This document shows, in pieces, positions 28,250 through 35,763 of a stretch of 40,273 nt of DNA. Made by a program: the position numbers and the translations under genes. The notes beneath the pieces are model-generated. The model had not been told where the DNA came from. It did not search any database and worked only from the letters and a program-made list of their open reading frames with translations. The stretch's first letter is position 1. Each line of letters starts with the position of its first letter. Source of the DNA: Thermoplasmata archaeon (lineage in GTDB: Archaea > Thermoplasmatota > Thermoplasmata > Lutacidiplasmatales > UBA184); contig JASHQC010000034.1 in the NCBI GenBank assembly GCA_030037735.1, positions 1 through 40,273 on the forward strand, written 5' to 3'.

Positions 28250-29373
28250 CAGGGAAAACCCCAGGTCTCGGCCCGGGCCGCCCGGGGAACTGGGACCGAT
28301 GCCACCTCCGCCTGGATGGTCTCGGAGATCCGGCTCAGCGACCCGCCCCACCGGTCGCGCGACGAACCGGAGGTCAGGGCGCTGGGACGAAGAACCAGTC
28401 GGTGGTTCAACAACGCGACCACCAGGTCGCGGGCGTCGTCCGGAACCATGTAGTTCCGGCCCGCGAACAGGGCGGAGGCTTGGCCAGCGTGCAGCAGGTG
28501 GATCCCTGCCCGCGGCGAAGCGCCGACCTGGACCGAGGAGTCCTCTCGCGTCGCCCGGATGATCGCCGCGATGTACTGCACGAGGTCCTCCGATACGTAG
28601 ACCCCGGGAACCTGGGCCCGAAGGGTGTCGATCTCCTCCCGGGAAACCAACCCGATCGGGGACTGCGGCTCCACGCCGGACCGGCTCCGGAGGATCTGTC
28701 GCTCGTCCTCTTCATTGGGATAGTCGAGGATCCAGCGGAAGAGGAACCGGTCGAGCTCCGCCTCGGGAAGGGGATACGTCCCCTCCTGCTCGATCGGATT
28801 CTCCGTCGCGATGACGAGAAAGGGCCGAGGGAGTGGGTAGCTTTTCCCGTCGATCGTGACCTGTCGCTCCTGCATGGCCTCCAAGAAGGCCGATTGCACC
28901 TTGGGCGGCGCTCGGTTGATTTCGTCCGCCAGGATGACGTTGGTGAAGATCGGACCCGGACGAAACTCGAATTGCTGCTCCCGGGGGTTCAGCACGACCG
29001 TTCCGAGGATGTCCGCCGGCAGCATGTCCGGCGTGAACTGGATGCGTCGAAACTCGAGGGCCAGCGCGCGCGCGAAAGACCTAGCCAGGTACGTCTTCGC
29101 GAGACCCGGAACTCCCTCCACGAGAACATGCCCCTCGGTCACGAGAGCGATAGCGAGGACCCGAGCGGCGTCCTCGTACCCGACGACCACCGTGGCGATC
29201 GCCTTCTGCATTCGGTCGAGGACATCGACGGCGAGCAGCCGTCCCGCCAGGCTGGTACTACCTGCGGAGGAGCCGCTGGAACCGGGCCCCGTTCGAGCGG
29301 CCGACGTGGTCGAGCCCGCCGGAGGGCGGGTCGCGGGGGGAGCGGCCGCGGAAGGGTCCGACGGTGACGTCAG
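28249..29373 (-). CDS. MoxR family AAA ATPase
   Basis: GHVLVEGVPGLAKTYLARSFA, IQFTPDMLPADILGT, VILADEINRAPPKVQSAFLEAMQE. Start uncertain: CTG 29373 (overlapping upstream stop) or ATG 29211. Confidence 0.88.
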   Translation of the reverse strand: MTSPSDPSAAAPPATRPPAGSTTSAARTGPGSSGSSAGSTSLAGRLLAVDVLDRMQKAIATVVVGYEDAARVLAIALVTEGHVLVEGVPGLAKTYLARSFARALALEFRRIQFTPDMLPADILGTVVLNPREQQFEFRPGPIFTNVILADEINRAPPKVQSAFLEAMQERQVTIDGKSYPLPRPFLVIATENPIEQEGTYPLPEAELDRFLFRWILDYPNEEDERQILRSRSGVEPQSPIGLVSREEIDTLRAQVPGVYVSEDLVQYIAAIIRATREDSSVQVGASPRAGIHLLHAGQASALFAGRNYMVPDDARDLVVALLNHRLVLRPSALTSGSSRDRWGGSLSRISETIQAEVASVPVPRAARAETWGFP

Positions 29374-29903
29374 GCTCCCGCCCCCCGCGGCCGACCGGAA
29401 AGCTGAACGCCCAGGTCCTCCAAGTAGGGAAGGGCGCTCGTGAATTTGCGCAGGGCCCGCGCTCTCGCCCGGGGGCGACGCCACTGGCCGAACCAGCTCT
29501 CGCTCTTCGTGTCTTCTGCATACAGCGCGTCCAGAAACGCCGATTGAAGGATCCGTACCGTGCGGACAAACTCTGGTCGGTCGGGAATCTGATTCCGACG
29601 GAAATATCCCCAAGGGCTCACGAAACGCGAGATGGGGACCCCGTATCGCCGGAAGAACTCTCGAGACAGCCACGTGAACGTCGCCTGGATCGTCGGTCCG
29701 ATCAGTTCCGCGGTCAACGCCTCATGGAGAAGGCGAACGGAGTCCAACATCCAGTACGGGCGGATCGCGTACGGAGCGGGCTTCGGCGGGAGGAGGCGAG
29801 ATTCCCACGCCCACCATACCACGATACCGGCCACGATGAGGAGAAGGGGAATGCCGTATTCGGGCTGGACGAACAGCGCGAAGAACGGGTCACCCGCGCT
29901 CAC
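29370..29903 (-). CDS. Single-TM protein of the MoxR operon
   Basis: FVQPEYGIPLLLIVAGIVVWWAWESRLLPPKP; GTG at 29903 overlaps the upstream stop (GTGA). Confidence 0.7.
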   Translation of the reverse strand: MSAGDPFFALFVQPEYGIPLLLIVAGIVVWWAWESRLLPPKPAPYAIRPYWMLDSVRLLHEALTAELIGPTIQATFTWLSREFFRRYGVPISRFVSPWGYFRRNQIPDRPEFVRTVRILQSAFLDALYAEDTKSESWFGQWRRPRARARALRKFTSALPYLEDLGVQLSGRPRGAGA

Positions 29904-30367
29904 GGGGACTTCCTCGGGAACGACGCGTTCGATTCCGGCGACTGCAAGGACGTTGCCCGTGGGGACCAGACCCCGTACGGGAGATGGGGCTCGAGCGTCG
30001 GATTGCGCCGGAGGGCGGGTTGTTCGTAGAACTGACGAAGTGTATCGAGGAGTTCGGTGGATGGCACGCTCCGAACCCGCCCGTAACGGACGGGTTCGTA
30101 GAGGCGATACAGCCGAGCCAGGAGCACCGGGGCATACCCCATGTCGGTCCGGACTCCGAGCCGGAAGATGTCGGAGTACGTCCAGAACGGCGGGGGACTG
30201 AACCCGAACGCCGTCTGGAAATCGCGCATCGCGGTTTCGAACCCGAGGAGGATGGCCCCGGCGGAATCTCCTGACTTCAATCGCTGGCGGACCTCGGATA
30301 CCACGGGGAGCTCCGGGGGAGGAGGGGGCATCAGGTCGTCGTTCACGGAAAGACCTCCGCGGAACAT
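29900..30367 (-). CDS. DUF4129-like protein of the MoxR operon
   Basis: PPPFWTYSDIFRLGVRTDMGYAPVLLARLYRLYEPVRYGR; position in a MoxR/DUF58 operon. Confidence 0.65.
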   Translation of the reverse strand: MFRGGLSVNDDLMPPPPPELPVVSEVRQRLKSGDSAGAILLGFETAMRDFQTAFGFSPPPFWTYSDIFRLGVRTDMGYAPVLLARLYRLYEPVRYGRVRSVPSTELLDTLRQFYEQPALRRNPTLEPHLPYGVWSPRATSLQSPESNASFPRKSP

Positions 30368-30764
30368 GACCGACCCCGAGCTGAGCAGAATTCCGGCATC
30401 TGGTACCTAGGTGGGGTCCCACACATCTCGAAACTAGTATTTTGCGTGGCCGACGTGGACTATCCAGAGTTCTAGGCCCCGGACGGGCCCCACTGCTCCC
30501 CGGGACAGTTGCCCGGCGCCTCGCACGCGCCGTTGCCCAAGTGCCCCAGGTGCCAGCCCCAATCGCTTCAAGATGGACCGTTGTGAAGCCCCTGGCAAGC
30601 TAGGGAACCACTTTTCGCTAACGTGGATCTGCTGCCGGCCAAGCCGGGAAGCGGCTTTCACATCGAGGAAATGCGCCCTACCCTGGGCACCACCCATCAT
30701 TGCACCTTGCCTTGGGAGCGCGAGTGCGCACGGTGCACCTGGAGGGGATGTGGGCGCGGTCGGG

Positions 30765-31796
30765 TCAGCTTGTCTGATGCTTCAATAGCCGCGTCACGCG
30801 GGGGGGCTTCGCCTCCCCTTCCATCGCCTTCGTGAGGCCCAGGCGAGCGAGGTCGTGCCGCATTTCTTCGCGTTCTGCGGGAGTCAACGGAAGGACCGGG
30901 GCTCGAACCGGCCCTCCGGCCATTCCCATCAGCTCCCCCCAGAACTTCACCATTTGGACGGGCAGCGCTCCCCCGGTGCGTCCGGCCAGCCGACCCCACC
31001 ACTTGCGAGACACGGCCTTGATGGGCCGGATCTTCGAATACAACTGACGCGCCTCGTCCCACTTTCCTTGGGTTGCCAGGTCGATGAATCGAACGTAGTG
31101 GTTCGAAGATACGGTGTCGAATCGCCAGTCGCTCGTGTTCGCAAACATCACTTGCTGGTGGATGCCGTACGGTTCCCCGACGAAGAAGATCTCCTCGTCC
31201 GGCATGCTGACCACCGCCTTCGCGCCCGCCTCGAGGTGGGTGTCGATGGAAAGCTGGAGGTTGAAGCTCGCTTCCTTGATGGCGATCAGCGTCCCGAGGT
31301 CGGCCATCCGCGCCATCGCCTTCGCGGAAAGGATGATGCCGAACTGCGGAGAGTTGTAGAAGGCGATGCCGATGTCGACCCGCTCCGCGACTCGGGCGAC
31401 CCAATCCACCACCTGCTCCTCCGTCTTCGTCACGAGGTAGGGCGGGGCAAGAATGACAAAGTCGAATCCCAGCTCCTCGGCCCGATGGGCCATCGCGACG
31501 ACGTCCTTGAGACAGGTGTCCGTGACCTGGAACGCCACAAGGGCCCGACCCCGGACGAGGTGCGAGGCGAGCTCCATCAACCGGTAACGTTCGTCCTGGG
31601 TCAGACTCCAGAACTCCCCCATGTTCCACGAAAAGCCGAGCCCCCTGGTCCCGAGGCGAAGGACATGCTCGATATTGGCGGCGAGTCCTTTTTCGTCGAG
31701 CTCATCCTCGGCCGTGAATGGAGTGATCATCGTCGTCCATTGCCCGACGAGCTTCTCCTTGGCCCACGCCTTCGCCTCCGAGCGTGCGTACTGCAT
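30765..31796 (-). CDS. Dihydrodipicolinate synthase family aldolase (DapA-like)
   Basis: TMITPFTAEDELDEKGLAANIEHVLRLGTRGLGF..; Schiff-base motif LIAIKEAS; FYNSPQFGI. Confidence 0.88.
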   Translation of the reverse strand: MQYARSEAKAWAKEKLVGQWTTMITPFTAEDELDEKGLAANIEHVLRLGTRGLGFSWNMGEFWSLTQDERYRLMELASHLVRGRALVAFQVTDTCLKDVVAMAHRAEELGFDFVILAPPYLVTKTEEQVVDWVARVAERVDIGIAFYNSPQFGIILSAKAMARMADLGTLIAIKEASFNLQLSIDTHLEAGAKAVVSMPDEEIFFVGEPYGIHQQVMFANTSDWRFDTVSSNHYVRFIDLATQGKWDEARQLYSKIRPIKAVSRKWWGRLAGRTGGALPVQMVKFWGELMGMAGGPVRAPVLPLTPAEREEMRHDLARLGLTKAMEGEAKPPRVTRLLKHQTS

Positions 31797-31835
31797 GAAC
31801 CCTCTTCCTTCCGTGCTCTGTATCGCATTGCGGAC

Positions 31836-32120
31836 TCAGTGCGCGCTCCCCACGGCCCCCGCGCGCGTCGGGCTCACAAGGGGCCCCTCCTTCGCGATGA
31901 AGAGCTCGAACTTCTCGTCTCGGTGCACCTCGTCCACGATTCGATGCCCCTTTCGGTCAGCCCAGGCCCGCACATCGATCCGGTTCGGGACTTCATTCAC
32001 CACTACCCGGACCAGGCTGCCCGACGGGAGGTCGGTGAACTCTCGCTCGAGCCGAGCGATGACTCCCTTGCATGTCAGGAGCGTTCCGTCGACTGTGAAG
32101 GCGACCGGCCGGGACATCAC
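31836..32120 (-). CDS. TusA/SirA-like sulfur carrier family protein
   Basis: FTVDGTLLTCKGVIARLEREFTDLPSGSLVRVVVNEVPNRIDVRAWADRKGHRIVDEV; conserved Cys, but CPxP is CKGV. Confidence 0.72.
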   Translation of the reverse strand: MMSRPVAFTVDGTLLTCKGVIARLEREFTDLPSGSLVRVVVNEVPNRIDVRAWADRKGHRIVDEVHRDEKFELFIAKEGPLVSPTRAGAVGSAH

Positions 32121-32881
32121 GACGGAATCCGAGGCGCCGTAGGTCCGACTTCGGCAAACACATCGATCTTCCCGGTGAGCCGTTGCCGGAGCTCCTCCCG
32201 AAGCGCCGCCACTGCCGAGGCGACGACGTTTCCGCTCTCCCGGTCACCGTGCGTGCACACCGCTCCCCGAACCCCGACGATGTCGGGGTTGATCCGAACG
32301 AGGGTGTGAAGGTTCGCCACCTTCAGAGCCCCGGAGAGCGCCGTGCTCATTCCTGCCTCCTTCGCCTCGAGGACGAGCTCCTTCAAGGGACGCTCTCCGA
32401 GGAAATCGAAGAGATTACGACCATCCTTGACGAGCGTGTCGATGAGCATCCCGTCGCTCTGACTTTCCTTGCCGAGTTTCACGACAAGGGTGGGGTCCAG
32501 TCCCTGATACAGGTGGCTGTCGGCGAACGTCGCGGCAATGAGCTTTGTGTCGAACCCATCCAATGCGCGCCGACTCTCTCGAAGGATCCGCAGCGCGGTC
32601 TCGTAGTCGCTCTGGACGAACCCGACCTTTACGGAGGTGGCGCCTAGCGCCGCGGCACCATACACCGCCATGGCGACCGTCCCGGCTTGATTCGGCACCA
32701 CTCCGAGAGTGACGCTCACGTGAATCTGCTTGGGAAAGGCATTCCGAACCTCCCGTACGACGGGCGGGAAGTTCGACCCTACCATCATTTCGCGAAGGTT
32801 TTTCACGTCCACGATATCGGCACCCCCGGCGACCGCCTCGCGGGCCTCATCGAGATTCTGGACACTGACCATGAGCATCAT
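32117..32881 (-). CDS. mfnB: (5-formylfuran-3-yl)methyl phosphate synthase family (MfnB)
   Basis: SVQNLDEAREAVAGGADIVDVKN (D25/K27), SVKVG (K85), LIDTLVKDGRNLFDFL; methanofuran-biosynthesis family. Confidence 0.85.
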   Translation of the reverse strand: MMLMVSVQNLDEAREAVAGGADIVDVKNLREMMVGSNFPPVVREVRNAFPKQIHVSVTLGVVPNQAGTVAMAVYGAAALGATSVKVGFVQSDYETALRILRESRRALDGFDTKLIAATFADSHLYQGLDPTLVVKLGKESQSDGMLIDTLVKDGRNLFDFLGERPLKELVLEAKEAGMSTALSGALKVANLHTLVRINPDIVGVRGAVCTHGDRESGNVVASAVAALREELRQRLTGKIDVFAEVGPTAPRIPS

Positions 32882-32998
32882 CGCGTGCCTTTCCTCAGGT
32901 GCCGTCGGCTCCGTGCACCGCTGCCGATGCAGCGCGGCCCAGTAGATTAAATTCGCTCACAGGCCGATTTTCACCAGGGGAGGCTGTAAAGCCTTCCT

Positions 32999-33014
32999 GT
33001 CAAACGGGTTTGAC
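32999..33014. promoter_or_regulatory. Inverted repeat GTCAAAC-GG-GTTTGAC
   Basis: Perfect 7-bp arms, 2-bp spacer, 118 bp upstream of the mfnB start. Confidence 0.5.
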
Positions 33015-33447
33015 TTTCACGGGGTACGGTGACACTCGGTACGGTGGGGTCGAGACCATCGGAAAATCCCCCAAATCCCCCATCGGATGCGGTCAAGGGG
33101 CGAACGGTGGCATCTACCGTGGACTGTAGTTAGCCCAGGGTGTAATCTCCGCTGACCTACATCGCCGGCGCCATGGGACCGCCCCGTTGAAAAAGACCCC
33201 ACCGTCTGGCAAACGGCTTGGTTCCCATGACGCAGTGAACCGGTGGACATGTCCCTGTGATGACCCGCGTCAGTGCACGCTATTGGGTCGGAGGTATCGT
33301 CCGCCCGGGCCGGCGTGATGTGGGTCTTCCGGAGCCGGCGTGGAGGCGTGTTAGCCACTTCGGTGCGCTCCGTTCCCTTCCTCACCGCCGAGAGGCAGGA
33401 CACCACGGCCCCGCGACGGAAAGGCCGGCGCCGTCGTTGCGTCCGAG

Positions 33448-33467
33448 TCCCCCTTGTCGAAGGGGGA
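33448..33467. repeat. Hairpin TCCCCCTT-GTCG-AAGGGGGA
   Basis: Perfect 8-bp inverted repeat in a non-coding region. Confidence 0.6.
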
Positions 33468-33557
33468 GGTTCGATGCAGTTTTGTGCTCGCCCGAGACGT
33501 TCGGAGAGCCAAACCGAAGAGCTGCGGCGGGCAGTCCAACCGGCTTGACGGAACGTA

Positions 33558-33577
33558 TTACCTCAGCGCTGCGGTAA
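33558..33577. promoter_or_regulatory. Near-perfect palindrome TTACCTCAGC|GCTGCGGTAA
   Basis: 9 of 10 paired positions; overlaps the -27 region of the CBS-domain gene at 33603. Confidence 0.5.
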
Positions 33578-33602
33578 AACGACGCCGGGCCAGAGCGAGG
33601 CG

Positions 33603-34163
33603 ATGAACGACGCGTCCACCGTATCTCGGGTAATGACCCCATTCGTGATGAGGACCGGGCCCGACGCCCGTCTTGATCAAACCGCCCGCCTACTTCGAGA
33701 GTTCCACATCTCCGGCCTACCCGTAGTCGACGAGAAAGAACAGCTCGTGGGGGTGATCAGCGAGAGAGATTTGGTCCGGGAACTTCACCAGGCCGCCGGG
33801 GTCGCTTCCCCGCGAGGACTCCTCGATCTCCTCTTGGAGTCCGCGCCCACGAAGGGAGCTAGCGTCTTGGAGATCTGCCGCCATCGACTTCACAACGCCC
33901 GAGTGCGGGACGTGATGACTCAGTCGGTAGTGAGCGTCAGGCCCGAGGCCTCGCTCATCGAGGCCGCTCGCCTCATGAAGCAGAACGGGGTAAGCCGTCT
34001 CCCGGTGGTGGACAATGAGAAGCGCCTTGTGGGAATCGTCGCGAAATGCGACATCGTGGACGACCTTTCGACGCACCCATCTCGGGTCCGGGGTGCTCTT
34101 CACCCCAGACTTCGTAGGATCCCGACACAAACCAGACAAAGTGATCCGTACCTGGATATCTGA
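33603..34163 (+). CDS. Two-CBS-domain protein
   Basis: VMTPFVMRTGPDARLDQTARLLREFHISGLPVVDEKEQLVGVISERDLV and VMTQSVVSVRPEASLIEAARLMKQNGVSRLPVVDNEKRLVGIVAKCDIV. Confidence 0.95.
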   Translation: MNDASTVSRVMTPFVMRTGPDARLDQTARLLREFHISGLPVVDEKEQLVGVISERDLVRELHQAAGVASPRGLLDLLLESAPTKGASVLEICRHRLHNARVRDVMTQSVVSVRPEASLIEAARLMKQNGVSRLPVVDNEKRLVGIVAKCDIVDDLSTHPSRVRGALHPRLRRIPTQTRQSDPYLDI

Positions 34164-34419
34164 GGAACCTTCGGGGGCAGGTTAACCAACCTCCGAGGAG
34201 CCCGTCGGTTCTATCAGCCATCTTCTCAGCGACGGGTTTTCTAAGGTCTACCTCGGAACGCGATTCGCCGGACCAAGAACAGGTGCAATCTCCTTGCGCA
34301 CAACGGCCGGAGCATCGGTCGCGAACTGGTTGACCAGACGAGAGAATATCAGTTCCAGGTTCTAGCCCCAGGGCGGCCACCGGCCCCAGACGGCTTTCTG
34401 AGCGGGCCGGAGTCTTCAG

Positions 34420-34761
34420 CTACTCAACCCTAAGCAACATCCCAATCCCTTTGGCAAGATACCCCAGGTGTGGAAGATACAGGTCCATGTTCACGACCAC
34501 GTCACGACCCTCCAACACCTCTTCGAGCGAGCTGCCTACGAGTCGCGGGCGGAGAACAAGGCGGCCCCCCCGCAGGGATTCGTCCTGAACATTCACAAGA
34601 TCCACTTCAACGCGCTCCGGGGTGCTGGAAGGGGAAGGGGTCCCACTGCCGCTCGATACGTGGATGACCTTTCCCCGAAGGTTCGCCTTGGCCCGGCGGA
34701 GTGCTCCGTCTCCCTCCTCGACCTGCACGAGAACCTGACGTCCAATCAGGTCTTGGAGCAT
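34420..34761 (-). CDS. Hypothetical protein
   Basis: MLQDLIGRQVLVQVEEGDGALRRAKANLRGKVIHV.. beta-rich composition without GC-antisense artefact look; ATG at 34761. Confidence 0.45.
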   Translation of the reverse strand: MLQDLIGRQVLVQVEEGDGALRRAKANLRGKVIHVSSGSGTPSPSSTPERVEVDLVNVQDESLRGGRLVLRPRLVGSSLEEVLEGRDVVVNMDLYLPHLGYLAKGIGMLLRVE

Positions 34762-34971
34762 ACACCCCGAAATGGGCGGCCCTAGGATATGTACGCGGCG
34801 CCTGGAGGATCCTGACTGGACTGCGTGCGAAGTTGATTGCGCACAATCGATGGAAGCGGAAGGAAGTAGATGGAAGTGCAATCTCCGGGCATCCGCCCAA
34901 GGCGGCGGGACCATGATCTTTGACCCACCTTACACCTCCCTTGTTCGATGGATGCAATGGGGAACGTCTTA

Positions 34972-34983
34972 AGTATCGATACT
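34972..34983. promoter_or_regulatory. Palindrome AGTATCGATACT upstream of vapB
   Basis: Perfect 12-bp palindrome ending 26 nt before the vapB-like ATG (35010). Confidence 0.55.
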
Positions 34984-35009
34984 GGCTTAGGACCACGAGG
35001 GCAACATCG

Positions 35010-35225
35010 ATGGAGACCGTGACGGTTTCGCCCAAGTATCAGGTGGTCATCCCTGCGAGTGTCCGAAAGGAGCGACACATTCGTCCCGGCGATCGGATGG
35101 CGGTGATCGTGAAGCACGGAGTCGTCCACTTAGTTCCCATTCGACCGTTCGCAGCCTCAAAAGGGATGCTTCGAGGGGCGAAACCGGATCTCACCGAACT
35201 CCGCGACCACACGGATCGAAACTAG
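35010..35225 (+). CDS. AbrB/MazE/SpoVT-type antitoxin (VapB-like)
   Basis: METVTVSPKYQVVIPASVRKERHIRPGDRMAVIVKHGVVHLVPI swapped-hairpin motif; followed immediately by a PIN gene. Confidence 0.9.
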   Translation: METVTVSPKYQVVIPASVRKERHIRPGDRMAVIVKHGVVHLVPIRPFAASKGMLRGAKPDLTELRDHTDRN

Positions 35226-35606
35226 GTGATTCGATTGATCTGCGTGGACACGTACGGCTGGCTGGAACGCATCCTGGAGGGGCCGCGCGCCGCCGAGTAC
35301 AACAGGGTTCTATCGAGCGTCCGGCCCGAAGAGATTGTAACTTCAGTCGTAACGGTCTACGAACTCTATCGGAAGCTTCGCCCCATCCGAGGGGAGGCGG
35401 CTGCTCTCGAGGCGGTGGTTCACTTGAAGGCCACTCATCTGGTCCCGGTGGATGACCAGCTCGCTCTCGAGGCCGCCGATTACTCGTTGGCGCATTCTCT
35501 ACATTTTTCCGATGCGTTAGTCTTCGCGACGGCTCGGAGATTCGAAGCACCCTTACACACAAGCGATCCGGATCTCAAGAATATCCCCGGCGTAGTCTTT
35601 CACTAG
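35226..35606 (+). CDS. vapC: PIN-domain ribonuclease toxin (VapC-like)
   Basis: LICVDTYGWLERI, TSVVTVYELYRKL, SLHFSDALVFATARRF, TSDPDLKNIPGV acidic PIN motifs. Confidence 0.92.
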   Translation: MIRLICVDTYGWLERILEGPRAAEYNRVLSSVRPEEIVTSVVTVYELYRKLRPIRGEAAALEAVVHLKATHLVPVDDQLALEAADYSLAHSLHFSDALVFATARRFEAPLHTSDPDLKNIPGVVFH

Positions 35607-35763
35607 GCAAATTGGAGTCGATCCCCGGGGACGCGCCAAGAAACTCACTCAAGAGTGCCGGACCCAACGCGTGCACGCAGTCCGGCGAAATGCGGGTATA
35701 CTCTTGCCGCGCTGCACCTAATTGACCCGGCCTTCGCGAGTCGTGGCCATGCCACGGGTGGAG

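Noticed and set aside
30434-30700. 88-aa minus-strand ORF downstream of the DapA-like gene
   Set aside because: Co-oriented but with no recognisable motif and Arg/Gly-rich composition common in GC-rich non-coding frames; not supportable.
30420-30760. Possible structured ncRNA (SRP or RNase P RNA)
   Set aside because: Looked for the RNase P GAGGAAAGUCC and SRP GGAAGGGAGCA signatures; only a partial GAGGAAATGCG was present.
33257-33577. Overlapping short ORFs in the 32.9-33.6 kb gap
   Set aside because: Several frames open at once, all Arg/Pro-rich and containing the hairpins; no coding signature.
34278-34884. Shared words TGCAATCTCC and TTGCGCACAA in two nearby intergenic stretches
   Set aside because: Only 10-nt matches with different order and spacing; plausible by chance.
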